A stretch of 64,000 bases of DNA, taken from NCBI RefSeq assembly GCF_024834045.1, contig NZ_JANUXW010000002.1, positions 186,001 to 250,000 on the forward strand, written 5' to 3'. A program made the position numbers and the translations under genes. Positions 34,743 through 43,389 of the stretch are shown in pieces (position 1 is the stretch's first letter; every line of letters begins with the position of its first letter). Under the pieces are notes generated by a model that saw only the letters and a program-made list of their open reading frames with translations, had not been told where the DNA came from and searched no databases. This stretch comes from Neisseria montereyensis (GTDB lineage: Bacteria; Pseudomonadota; Gammaproteobacteria; Burkholderiales; Neisseriaceae).

Positions 34743-35591
34743 TTATTTTTTACCCTGTCCCTTAACCGCTCCGCGCTGCATACGGTCAAGCAGCCAAATC
34801 GGCAGCAGACGGCGTAAATACCAAAATAAAACGGTAGGGAAAGTAACCAAATACCGCGGTTTAGGCTTGTCGGCCGTTAATGCTTTCACACAAATGGCCG
34901 CGCAATCATGGGACGACATCGTAAACGGTGCGGCAGCTCCTTCCATCTTCAAACGGTTTAATTGGCGTTGGTAGCTGTCGGCATGAACGCTGTTGGACAT
35001 ATCAATATATTGAAGAAATTTCTTCAAGGCATTCGGGCGGAAGCGGGTGGCAATCGGCCCGGGTTCGACCAAGCTGACAAAAATACCGCTGCCGTAGGTT
35101 TCATGCCTTAAGGTATCGCACATGCCCTCCAGGGCAAATTTTGTGCTGTTATAAGCACCCCGCCACGGCATGGCGGAGAATCCCAAAATACTGCTGTTGA
35201 CTAAAATACGCCCGCTTTGCTGTTTACGGAATACTTTCATTGCCAAGCGGATACATTCCCATGCACCGAATACATTGGTTGCAAATTGTTCGCGTAATGC
35301 TTCGTTGGGAATATCTTCTACCGCGCCGACTTGGCCATAACCGGCATTACAAAACAGCGCATCTAACGATCCGCCGGTTTGTGCCAAGATGGTTTCAAAG
35401 GCCGTCTGAATATTACCGATATCGGTCACATCCAAGCGGAGCGCATCAGATAGCCCCTCACGCTGTAAACGATCGACATCTTCCTGATTGCGGCAGGATG
35501 CAAAGACACGCCAACCGGCTTGGTGTAATTGTTTTGCAGTGTCGTATCCGATGCCGCTTGAGCAGCCTGTAATTAAAATGGTTTTTTTCAT
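34743..35591 (-). CDS. SDR-family oxidoreductase
   Basis: 282 residues: Rossmann loop TGCSSGIGYDTA, NAG (CNAGYG), and the catalytic YNSTK with an upstream Ser (NSSILGFS). A C-terminal hydrophobic stretch with basic ends (LFWYLRRLLPIWLLDRM) suggests membrane attachment. Substrate unknown; similar proteins are annotated as 17-beta-hydroxysteroid or retinol dehydrogenase-like. Followed immediately by maf. One uptake sequence lies inside the gene. Confidence 0.85.
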   Translation of the reverse strand: MKKTILITGCSSGIGYDTAKQLHQAGWRVFASCRNQEDVDRLQREGLSDALRLDVTDIGNIQTAFETILAQTGGSLDALFCNAGYGQVGAVEDIPNEALREQFATNVFGAWECIRLAMKVFRKQQSGRILVNSSILGFSAMPWRGAYNSTKFALEGMCDTLRHETYGSGIFVSLVEPGPIATRFRPNALKKFLQYIDMSNSVHADSYQRQLNRLKMEGAAAPFTMSSHDCAAICVKALTADKPKPRYLVTFPTVLFWYLRRLLPIWLLDRMQRGAVKGQGKK

Positions 35592-36077
35592 TGTTTAAGC
35601 ATACCTGATAAATGGACGGTAGAACCGTTAATTTCAACATAATTCTAGGGGGAGGTATGGTTCAATACGGTTCTAAACTTGTCTTATTATCACATAATAG
35701 TAGAGAAAATACCTATCTACCTGATTTTATGCGGTCATTAATATAAAGACACCCTTGAAGTTTTGCGATGATTATTTATTGGCTATTGGGTAAGGGGGGT
35801 ATTTTATTTGTTAAATAAATTTAATTTGTGTTAGTTTTACAACATGATATATAAATAGTTAAGTGTTTATAAATAGGAAGAAAATATATAAATAGCATGT
35901 TTTAGAGTGTCGTAACTTGATCGGCATATTCAGTAAATTAATGTAATTGATAAATTTATTTGGTATATTATTTCTTTGTTGAAAGTTTTTTTGAAAACAT
36001 ATTAGTGAAGTATTTTTAAAGCTTCCGATAATTAAAAATATTGAAAACGTTTTTTTTGTTAAAAAAAGGGGCTGTTT
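35592..36077. other. AT-rich region upstream of the CheA-like gene
   Basis: About 485 bases, no gene and no uptake sequence, strongly AT-rich from 35680 on. Presumably carries the promoters of the SDR-maf operon and of the kinase gene; no clear operator seen. Confidence 0.6.
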
Positions 36078-38273
36078 ATGGGTAATGCTACATGTAATGT
36101 TGCTCAACCGTCATGTGAACAGAGTTTTTCACTGAGAAAGCGATACCGTAACGTAGCGATTTCTATTGCCGTATTTTTGGCTTTGGTTTCAGGTCTGATG
36201 TATTACGGTTATAGCATTTCGGTCAAAATTCAGAAGAATCAAGTTCAAATCGATGCCGCAGGTACGTTGAGCGATACTTTTTACGATATCTTAACGGCAA
36301 CTCAAGAGCTGCAAATTTCCAGCTTGGAGCAGAATGTAGAAAGAAAGGCATTGGCAGCTAATCCGGAACAGATGCAGCTTGTTAATTCTAAATATATTAC
36401 TCAGCAAATAGAAAAACAGAAATGGTTGGAAGAGCGACATAAAACGGCAGAAGATTTAATCCGCATTTTAGATAAGGGAGGTGCTTACGACATTGTAGAA
36501 GGTGTCGAACGCATTATGCCTTTGGAGATTAAAGAAACCCGCAATTCTTTAGATGCGGTCGAAGCTATTTGGGGGGAGTACCGGTCGTTGCTTAGTCAGG
36601 TAACCGCATATCCGGCCGATTCGGGTGGTAATGCTGATTTTGCCAAGGAAGTATCGGAGTTCGCAGCACAAAATCAAGAAGCGATTTACGATAATATTGA
36701 TGAGATTATTGTCCGCTTGAATGAAAATATTATCGAATATGCGACTTTACAAAAAAATGTTCAGATAGCCGGTATCGGATTGTCAGTATTGTATTTTTTA
36801 TTCTTTATGGGCTTCTTTATGCGACGGCTGACAAAATCTGATCAGGAAGCGGCAAAAGTTCGTCGTGAGAATTTGGAAATTTTACAAGCAGTCAATAGCG
36901 GTTTATTTTTGCTCGATAAAAATTTAAATATCGGTTCGCAGTATTCTCAAGAATTAGAGCATTTATGGGGTAAAAGAGATTTTGGCGGGCAAAATATGCT
37001 GAGTGTTTTATCTGATATGGTGAGTAATCCCGATGATTTGGAAGTTGCCGGTAGTTTTATCCGTCAGCTTTATAATCCGAGAACAAAGGAAAAATTAATC
37101 GGTAGTCTGAATCCGTTTATCCGAAGCCCGATGATTGTAACCAATCAGAAAGGTGTAAAAGAAACCCGTTATTTGGATTTTAAATTTAACAGGGTCTACC
37201 ACGATAATGAAATTGCCCGTGTCTTGGTTAGCGTAACGGATGAAACCGATTCGGTATTATTGGCCGATAAGATTACTAAAGAGCGCAAGCAAAATGATTT
37301 ACAGATGGAAATGTTGTCATTTATTTTGAATGCGGATGCCAAATTGCTGACTGATTTTATTGACACGGCTAAAAAGCGCAATAACAGTATTAATGAGGTT
37401 TTAAAACAACCGGTAAAAGCTCAGGCGGATTTTTTTGAGAAATTACATGTGATTTTTCGAGAAGTACATGGCTTGAAAGGTGATGCGAGTTCTTTGAATT
37501 TACATGGTTTTGTAACCATTGCAGAAAGATTGGAAGAAAATCTGAAAGACTTGCAGGGTAGAAAAACATTAAACGGGGAAGATTTCCTCATGTTGACCGT
37601 ATCATTGGAAGAGTTGTTTAACCTGACTCAAACCATTGAGGATTTAAATAACCGCATTAATAAAGCCACCGAAGGCGGCCGGCATTCGCCACTTGCCGCA
37701 CGACATATTCAGAATCCTGAACCAATGAAAGGCCAACTCAATAAATATGTACAAGAATTGGCCGAGCGAAATGGTAAAAAAGTGGATTTCAGTTGCGAAG
37801 GTATGGATAACCCGCGTATCAGCATGATGGTGAGAAGCCAATTTAAAGAATTGGCGGTACAGTTATTGAGAAATGCGGTCGTACACGGTGTAGAAATACC
37901 GCAGGTTCGCAAACAAAAGCATAAATTGGAATCCGGCCATATACGATTGGCTTTGGTAGAAACCGAGAATACATTCCGTCTTGATATACAGGATGATGGT
38001 ACGGGTATTGATACGGAGTTAATCCGCACCGCATTGGTTAAACAAAACATGTATTCTGAAGAAGAGGCAGCCAAATTAGACAAACAAGCATTGATACAGA
38101 AAATCTTTATGCCCGGATTTTCGACTGCTATCAATAAGAATGAAGATGCAGGACGCGGTGTCGGTATGGATTTAGTGAACGACAGAATCAGAAAATTAAA
38201 AGGTAAAGTCTCTATTTCTACTCGGGTAGGGGCATATACATGCATTACCTTAAGCATACCGAATAAATTTTAA
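36078..38273 (+). CDS. Membrane-bound CheA-like histidine kinase (HPt plus HATPase)
   Basis: 731 residues. Order: membrane helix about 26-46; extracytoplasmic helical sensor about 48-226; membrane helix about 228-248; PAS-like region about 262-395; HPt domain with phospho-acceptor H464 in FREVHGLKGDASSL; helical dimerisation part; CheA-type ATPase with N box LLRNAVVHGVE (N599), G1 DDGTGID (639-645) and G2 GRGVGMDLV (692-700). It stops just after the ATPase, with no CheW-like P5 domain, and has no P2, so it cannot join a normal chemoreceptor array; it carries its own sensor. Followed by a CheY-like and a CheX-like gene. The output is unknown. Confidence 0.85.
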   Translation: MGNATCNVAQPSCEQSFSLRKRYRNVAISIAVFLALVSGLMYYGYSISVKIQKNQVQIDAAGTLSDTFYDILTATQELQISSLEQNVERKALAANPEQMQLVNSKYITQQIEKQKWLEERHKTAEDLIRILDKGGAYDIVEGVERIMPLEIKETRNSLDAVEAIWGEYRSLLSQVTAYPADSGGNADFAKEVSEFAAQNQEAIYDNIDEIIVRLNENIIEYATLQKNVQIAGIGLSVLYFLFFMGFFMRRLTKSDQEAAKVRRENLEILQAVNSGLFLLDKNLNIGSQYSQELEHLWGKRDFGGQNMLSVLSDMVSNPDDLEVAGSFIRQLYNPRTKEKLIGSLNPFIRSPMIVTNQKGVKETRYLDFKFNRVYHDNEIARVLVSVTDETDSVLLADKITKERKQNDLQMEMLSFILNADAKLLTDFIDTAKKRNNSINEVLKQPVKAQADFFEKLHVIFREVHGLKGDASSLNLHGFVTIAERLEENLKDLQGRKTLNGEDFLMLTVSLEELFNLTQTIEDLNNRINKATEGGRHSPLAARHIQNPEPMKGQLNKYVQELAERNGKKVDFSCEGMDNPRISMMVRSQFKELAVQLLRNAVVHGVEIPQVRKQKHKLESGHIRLALVETENTFRLDIQDDGTGIDTELIRTALVKQNMYSEEEAAKLDKQALIQKIFMPGFSTAINKNEDAGRGVGMDLVNDRIRKLKGKVSISTRVGAYTCITLSIPNKF

Positions 38274-38383
38274 TATCGGATTAGGGGGCAATAAAAGCCA
38301 TATAACGGTATCTTATATAGCATATTGGATATGGCTTTGGAAGTTAATTTCTATATATTCAACACATTATAAAAGGGAAAACA

Positions 38384-38764
38384 ATGATTACGATAATGGT
38401 GGTGGATGATTCCAATGTTATCCGGAACCGTATTACACGAAGCTCTGAAAGCCAAGGGTTTGAAGTGGTGGCGACGGCGGCCAATGGTGTGGATGCCGTT
38501 CAGCTCTATGAAATATTGAAACCCGATTTGGTTACCATGGATCTGACGATGCCCAAAATGGATGGGTTGGCCTGTATCCGTAATATCATCAAATTGGATG
38601 AAAATGCTAATATTCTGGTGATTTCCGCATTGGCAGATAAAGCCACAGGTATTAAAGCATTGGAGTATGGTGCGCGCGGGTTTATCTATAAGCCTTTTAC
38701 CGATGAGGACTTATTTGAAGCACTCCGTGAAATGTCGGCGGAGGTTGTCAATGAAAGAGGATAA
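38384..38764 (+). CDS. CheY-like single-domain response regulator
   Basis: 126 residues, receiver domain only: D8-D9 acid pair, phospho-acceptor D53 in VTMDLTMPKMDG, S81 and K103 (FIYKPF). No output domain, so it must act by binding a partner. AAGGGAAA precedes the ATG. Lies 110 bases after the kinase gene and overlaps the CheX-like gene by 14 bases. It is the likely target of H464 phosphate. Confidence 0.93.
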   Translation: MITIMVVDDSNVIRNRITRSSESQGFEVVATAANGVDAVQLYEILKPDLVTMDLTMPKMDGLACIRNIIKLDENANILVISALADKATGIKALEYGARGFIYKPFTDEDLFEALREMSAEVVNERG

Positions 38765-39245
38765 AATACAAGTATTTTTAGAGGGGGTGCGTAAATATTT
38801 TACCCAAGTGGCCGGAGAGGAAGTCTTTATTGGAACGCCTTATCTTGTTGAAAATAAGATACCTGCCGCCCAACATTATTCCGGTGTGATTGCGGTATCA
38901 GGATGTACTAGGGGGATTGTGTATTTTACCTGTCCGCAACAAATGGCTAAACGCTTATTGGTATTGATGGGGGAAACCGATACATCGGAAGAAAATATTA
39001 TGGATTTGATTGGCGAAGTTGCCAATACGATTGCAGGGAATGCACGGAGTCAGTTTGGTGAGAAATTTGAAATTTCCGTACCTGTTGTGATAAGAGGCGC
39101 ACCGGATGAAATTATGTTGCCTCGTGAAGGGCGATCTTTTGTGATTCCTTTGGAGTGGGAAAGATTGCATGCAGCGATTATTATTGCGTTGTATAAGGCA
39201 ACGGGTTGTATGCAGGAAGCTGATAAGTCTGACCAACATAAATAA
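38751..39245 (+). CDS. CheX-like phosphatase
   Basis: 164 residues from the ATG at 38751, inside the end of the CheY-like gene. The motif DLIGEVANTIAGNARSQFG contains the E-x-x-N pair (E89, N92) used by CheC/CheX/FliY phosphatases to dephosphorylate CheY, and the overall length and single E-x-x-N fit CheX. With the kinase and regulator it forms a closed relay: phosphorylation by the CheA-like protein, removal by CheX. The first codons coincide with MKEDKI after a GAGG at 38741-38744. Confidence 0.88.
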   Translation: MKEDKIQVFLEGVRKYFTQVAGEEVFIGTPYLVENKIPAAQHYSGVIAVSGCTRGIVYFTCPQQMAKRLLVLMGETDTSEENIMDLIGEVANTIAGNARSQFGEKFEISVPVVIRGAPDEIMLPREGRSFVIPLEWERLHAAIIIALYKATGCMQEADKSDQHK

Positions 39246-39325
39246 GCGGATACACGGGGTTTTATAATATAGTTGCCGGTGTTGGATTGATATTTCAATC
39301 AATACAATAAAGGCCGTCTGAACCT

Positions 39326-39963
39326 TGAACTACCCCCCCAAATCTTGGACAAACATAAAAGCCTTTTCAGGCTGCCTTTTCGAGCTGGGTTCTGTATGCC
39401 ACAGGACTCAGCTTTTTCAATTTCAAACTACATCGCTCATGATTGTAGTGCCGGATATAGTCGTCTATTGTCTGTATCAGCTCTGTTGTCGAAAGTCTGC
39501 CTTCCTGATAAAAGCATTCCGTGTTTCGTCAACGTGCGACGGTAGGCTTCCGTACGGTACAGCACACCTTGATTGGAATGCAGCAGCACTTTATCTGCTT
39601 TTGTCAGCTTACAGACTGGATCATTCAGCATTCTTTCCACCATCTCGCTGTTCGGGCGGCGGCTCATCGAATAAGCGATGATTTCCCGGTTAAATACATC
39701 CAATATCGGTGACAGATACAGTTTACCGTTGCTGCACTTGAATTCGGTGGCATCAGTCAGCCATTTCTCATTCTTGGTTAGATGCGGCTATCCAGCGGCG
39801 TAAATAGGTACGGGAAATATTAAAGTGATCGGCGGTACGCTGTTGGCTGCGTACGCGCTGATAATATTGTACGGCTTGGTATTTAAAGTCTAATGTATAT
39901 TTGCTCATAAGAAACTGCACCTTAATGGGTTGGAGGGGTGTCCAACTTTTGGGGTGCAGTTCA
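39326..39963 (-). mobile_element. Decayed IS3-family (IS150-like) element
   Basis: Imperfect terminal repeats TGAACTACCCCCCCAAATC at 39326 and, inverted, TGAACTGCACCCCAAAAG at 39963. On the minus strand, remains of OrfA (helix-turn-helix) and OrfB (integrase) follow in order but with two internal deletions: one between OrfA and the NEKWLTDATEF start of the catalytic core, another removing the final catalytic Glu. HSNQG stands where HSDQG is normal, so a catalytic Asp is also lost. No clear target duplication. It cannot move by itself. Confidence 0.88.
39366..39907 (-). pseudogene. Transposase remnant (OrfA and OrfB fragments)
   Basis: OrfA begins at the ATG at 39907 (MSKYTLDFKYQAVQYYQRVR) and stops after 46 codons at the deletion junction. 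OrfB fragments: KLYLSPILDVFNREIIAYSM followed by the partial core, then in another frame CFYQEGRLSTTELIQTIDDY and the tail SPVAYRTQLEKAA. IS150-type transposases have about 280 residues in OrfB; less than half is left. Confidence 0.85.
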
Positions 39964-39994
39964 AACTTTTCAGACGGCCTTTGTCTTGAATTTA

Positions 39995-41179
39995 TTAGCC
40001 GGTAAGCTGCCGTGTAATCAATTTTTTCAACGGCGGCAGGTTATTGCTGACACGCAATACCAAACCACGGAGCAGTTTTGCCGGTGGCGCTTCGTTGGTA
40101 AAGAGCTTCAGCAGCATATTGGTGCCGTAATAAAGCGAACGGGCATGTAGTGCATGTTTGCTGTCATATTGGGAAAGCAGTTCTTGTGAGGCAATATTTT
40201 TGCCTTTTTGGGCTGCTTCGGTTACCAAACCGGCCAGAATATCGGCACTGGCAAGCCCTAGGTTGAAACCGTGAGCTGTAACAGGATGCATACCGACTGC
40301 GGCATCACCGATTAAGGCACTGCGTACGCCGTAAAAACGTTCTGCCAATACGCCGGCTAAAGGATAAGCGTGGCGGGTGCTGACCAATTCCATATCGCCT
40401 AAACGGTTGCCCAATTGTTGCTGTACCGTGGCGGCCAGTTCTTGGTCAGACAGGTTCTGTATGGAAGATACCCGATCGCTATCTACGGTGATAACGGTAT
40501 TGGTGAGGTTTTCTTCTAAAGGCAGTAGGGCGATGGTACGACCATAATGGAAGCATTCATAGGCAGTATGTTGGTTGGATAGCGTGTGTTTCATACGGCA
40601 TAAGAACATAGTTCGGCCATAATCGTGCATATCGGAAGCGATGCCGAGCTGTCTGCGGGTTTGTGAAAAACGGCTGTCGGCTGCAACAAGCAATTTGGCG
40701 GTCAACGTACGGCCGCTTTCTAGTGTAACCTGTGCTTCTTCAGTGTTGGTTTTTACCTGTTTAACGCCTTCGCCGCAGATGAATGTAATATTTTTCGCGT
40801 CCGCTACGGCTTCATAGCTGGCTTTGCGGATATTGTGGTTTGAAATCAAATAGCCTAAGCGGTCGGTCGGTTCGCCACGCGCATAAGCAGGTTGCGGAAA
40901 GTGCAATTGGTAGTCGGATCGTCCGTTTAATACTTTGGCGTCACGCAAAGGGTAGATTTCATGTTCGGGAATGCGTTGCCAAATGCCCAACCGTTGCATG
41001 ATTTCTTTGGAAAGGTGGGTGAGGGCGATTTCACGACCATCATAAGGCGGATTTTGCAGGACTTCCAACGGGCTTTTTTCAATGAGTGTGATATTTAAAC
41101 CGCTGTCGGCAAGGGCTCCGGCAAAGCTCAATCCGGATGGGCCGCCACCGATAATGATAATGTCGCTGTCAGGTGTCAT
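39995..41179 (-). CDS. ubiM: FAD-dependent ubiquinone hydroxylase, UbiM-like
   Basis: 394 residues of the UbiH/UbiF/Coq6 flavoprotein family: IIIIGGGPSGLSFAGALA dinucleotide loop, a DR-type (LGYLISNHN) middle motif, and GDAAVGMHPVTAHGFNLGL for FAD ribose binding. Neisseria use UbiM, one member of this family, for C5 (and in part other) hydroxylations of the ubiquinone ring; the sequence and genus make this the best name, but UbiH or UbiF cannot be fully excluded by eye. The gene ends just after the uptake-sequence pair disrupted by the IS remnant. Confidence 0.82.
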   Translation of the reverse strand: MTPDSDIIIIGGGPSGLSFAGALADSGLNITLIEKSPLEVLQNPPYDGREIALTHLSKEIMQRLGIWQRIPEHEIYPLRDAKVLNGRSDYQLHFPQPAYARGEPTDRLGYLISNHNIRKASYEAVADAKNITFICGEGVKQVKTNTEEAQVTLESGRTLTAKLLVAADSRFSQTRRQLGIASDMHDYGRTMFLCRMKHTLSNQHTAYECFHYGRTIALLPLEENLTNTVITVDSDRVSSIQNLSDQELAATVQQQLGNRLGDMELVSTRHAYPLAGVLAERFYGVRSALIGDAAVGMHPVTAHGFNLGLASADILAGLVTEAAQKGKNIASQELLSQYDSKHALHARSLYYGTNMLLKLFTNEAPPAKLLRGLVLRVSNNLPPLKKLITRQLTG

Positions 41180-41307
41180 GACAACTCCTTTAATGACAAA
41201 TTAGAGAAAATAAAACAGCCATAAGGATAACCGAAATGCCGTCATAATGTGCGGGTTTTTAACATGCTTTTAATATTGGTCAATGAAGGTTTCAGACGGC
41301 CTGATAT

Positions 41308-41353
41308 AAAAAACCGCATATATCAAAGCAGTTGCTTTCAATATGCGGTTTTT
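41308..41353. terminator. Terminator after rpmA
   Basis: AAAAACCGCATAT and its complement around a loop that itself pairs in part; T run on the minus side. A single uptake sequence lies at 41291-41302 just beyond. Confidence 0.85.
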
Positions 41354-41380
41354 GTATGTCGATAAACTGTTGTAAACAGA

Positions 41381-41653
41381 TTATTCGTCCGCGCCGGTAT
41401 AAGGGCGGATGCTTACGGTTTTACGGTTTAAAGCACCTTTGGTTTTGAATTCTACATAACCGTCTACTTTTGCAAACAGGGTGTGATCTTTACCCATGCC
41501 TACATTGTCGCCGGCGTGGAATTTGGTACCGCGTTGACGGACGATAATAGAACCTGCCGGAATCAATTCGTTACCGAATGCTTTTACACCCAAGCGTTTG
41601 GCTTCTGAATCGCGGCCGTTTTTAGAGCTACCACCAGCTTTTTTGGTTGCCAT
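41381..41653 (-). CDS. rpmA: 50S ribosomal protein L27
   Basis: 90 residues, [20 protein letters not shown] and the [13 protein letters not shown]-like segment (here [18 protein letters not shown]) are standard for L27. The short N-terminal tail reaches into the peptidyl transferase centre. Second gene of the rplU-rpmA operon, 19 bases after rplU. Confidence 0.97.
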   Translation of the reverse strand: MATKKAGGSSKNGRDSEAKRLGVKAFGNELIPAGSIIVRQRGTKFHAGDNVGMGKDHTLFAKVDGYVEFKTKGALNRKTVSIRPYTGADE

Positions 41654-41672
41654 TTGAATTACTCCTAATTAA

Positions 41673-41981
41673 TTAAGCGATTGCCACGATTTCAATTTGG
41701 GTGAAATTTTGGCGGTGACCTTGACGTTTTTGGTAGTGTTTACGGCGGCGCATTTTGAAAATGCGTACTTTTTCGCCGCGCCCGTGGGCGACCACTTTGG
41801 CTGTTACTTTTGCGCCCTCAACAAGAGGTGTGCCTACTTTTACAGATTCACCGTCAGCAATCATCAAAACTTCGTTTAGTTCGATTTGGCTGTCGAGTTC
41901 GGCTGGTATCTGTTCTACTTTCAATTTTTGGCCAACGGTAACTTTATATTGTTTACCGCCGGTTTTTATGACCGCGTACAT
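41673..41981 (-). CDS. rplU: 50S ribosomal protein L21
   Basis: 102 residues from the ATG at 41981, which has GGAG 8 bases upstream; the longer frame to 42131 is not used. [20 protein letters not shown] and [16 protein letters not shown] are typical L21. Divergent from ispB, the usual order in proteobacteria. Confidence 0.97.
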   Translation of the reverse strand: MYAVIKTGGKQYKVTVGQKLKVEQIPAELDSQIELNEVLMIADGESVKVGTPLVEGAKVTAKVVAHGRGEKVRIFKMRRRKHYQKRQGHRQNFTQIEIVAIA

Positions 41982-42135
41982 ACTCAACTCCATTAAATTT
42001 AATAGGTTATTCCGCGCACCATGCGCGAAACCATGAATTTTAATTTTATTGTTTTGTTTTGTCAAAGTTTTTATGTGTAATAACATCATGCTGATTGAAA
42101 TCAGTATTACAGCAGTGCAGTTGTCGGCCATTAAC

Positions 42136-42144
42136 TGCTATAAT
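42136..42144 (+). promoter_or_regulatory. Extended -10 promoter of ispB
   Basis: TGCTATAAT, same form as the fba promoter, 64 bases before the ispB ATG. Supports the start at 42208 and rules out the upstream in-frame start. Confidence 0.6.
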
Positions 42145-42207
42145 CGCCTGTCGTTGTTTGAATCCATTTTTTCCCGCTTTTTTGTTTTTATACGAAAACC
42201 AAACGTC

Positions 42208-43182
42208 ATGCTCGAAAACCTGCCTTATTTTAAACGCCATCTCAATGACGACCTTGCACGGGTTAATGTCGTGATTAATCGTGCGGTACAGTCCGAAGTG
42301 GCTTTGATTTCGCAAATCGGTACTTACATCATCAGCGCGGGCGGCAAACGGTTGCGCCCGATTATCACAATTTTAGCCGGCAAGGCTTTGGATTATGATG
42401 ATGATAAGCTTTATTCACTCGCCGCTATGGTGGAATTTATCCATACTTCCACGCTGTTGCATGATGATGTGGTGGATGAAAGCGAATTGCGCCGCGGCCG
42501 CAAAACCGCGAATAACTTATTCGGCAATGCGGCGGCCGTATTGGTCGGTGACTTCCTTTATACCCGAGCGTTCCAGTTAATGGTGGGTTCGGGCAGTATG
42601 AAGATTTTGGAAGTGATGGCCGATGCGACCAATATTATTGCCGAAGGCGAGGTGATGCAGCTGATGAATATCGGCAATACCGATATCACCGAGGCAGAAT
42701 ATGTGCGTGTGATTCAATACAAAACGGCTAAATTATTTGAAGCCGCCGCCCAAGTCGGCGCGATTTTAGCCGGTGCGACACCGGAGCAAGAACAAGCATT
42801 AAAAGATTACGGTATGTATGTCGGCACGGCTTTCCAAATTATTGATGATGTGTTGGATTATTCCGGCCATGCCGATGAAATCGGTAAAAATGTCGGCGAT
42901 GATTTGGCAGAGGGTAAACCTACTTTACCGTTGATTTATCTGATGAGACAGGGTAGCCAAGAAGTGGCGGACGATGTTCGTACGGCATTACAAAATGCGG
43001 ATAGAAGCTATTTTGATAAAATTTATCAGTATGTAATGAACTCGGATGCGCTGTCTTATTCGGTTTCGGAAGCGGCAAAAGCCGTAGAAAAAGCGGTGGC
43101 ATGTTTGGATAAACTGCCGGACAACGAGGTAACGCAGGCGATGCGTTCTTTAGCTGAAGAGTCGTTGGCCCGCGTGTCTTAA
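42208..43182 (+). CDS. ispB: Octaprenyl diphosphate synthase
   Basis: 324 residues from the ATG at 42208, downstream of the extended -10; the frame extends upstream but without coding character. Trans-prenyltransferase motifs: GGKRLRP, first Asp-rich LLHDDVVDESELRRG, and second IIDDVLDYSG. It makes the C40 side chain of ubiquinone. The place next to rplU-rpmA is conserved. Confidence 0.95.
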   Translation: MLENLPYFKRHLNDDLARVNVVINRAVQSEVALISQIGTYIISAGGKRLRPIITILAGKALDYDDDKLYSLAAMVEFIHTSTLLHDDVVDESELRRGRKTANNLFGNAAAVLVGDFLYTRAFQLMVGSGSMKILEVMADATNIIAEGEVMQLMNIGNTDITEAEYVRVIQYKTAKLFEAAAQVGAILAGATPEQEQALKDYGMYVGTAFQIIDDVLDYSGHADEIGKNVGDDLAEGKPTLPLIYLMRQGSQEVADDVRTALQNADRSYFDKIYQYVMNSDALSYSVSEAAKAVEKAVACLDKLPDNEVTQAMRSLAEESLARVS

Positions 43183-43254
43183 GGTTTCAATATCAGATAA
43201 TGAATCGGTGCGGGAAATACTTGATACCGCCTATCTGTTTGTCTGATGAGATTT

Positions 43255-43329
43255 CCCGCTGTAGTTCAACGGATAGAACGTATGCCTCCTAAGCGTAAAA
43301 TACAGGTTCGATTCCTGTCGGCGGGGCCA
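43255..43329 (+). tRNA. tRNA-Arg (anticodon CCU)
   Basis: 75 bases folding as a cloverleaf: acceptor CCCGCTG with CGGCGGG, D arm GTTC/GAAC, anticodon stem TATGC/GCGTA with loop CTCCTAA (anticodon CCT), T arm ACAGG-TTCGATT-CCTGT, discriminator G and encoded CCA at 43327-43329. Reads AGG codons. Confidence 0.96.
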
Positions 43330-43380
43330 ATATATAAAACGCCGTCTGAAATCTTTCAGACGGCGTTTTATATATATTGG
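43327..43380. terminator. Long uptake-sequence hairpin starting at the tRNA CCA
   Basis: Arms of about 25 bases with one two-base slip contain GCCGTCTGAAA and run from the tRNA's CCA to TTGG at 43380. It ends the tRNA transcript and the convergent yhhQ gene. Confidence 0.88.
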
Positions 43381-43389
43381 CATAGGGTA

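Larger units (their letters stand above)
39311..39980. repeat. Uptake-sequence inverted pair split by an IS remnant
   Basis: AGGCCGTCTGAA at 39311-39322 and TTCAGACGGCCT at 39969-39980 are the two arms of a hairpin whose loop is filled by the 638-bp IS remnant. Without it the arms would be about 8 bases apart, the normal local spacing. Confidence 0.8.

Noticed and set aside
39332-39338. Seven-C tract near cheX as a phase-variation tract
   Set aside because: It is part of the terminal repeat of the IS remnant, not in a gene or promoter.
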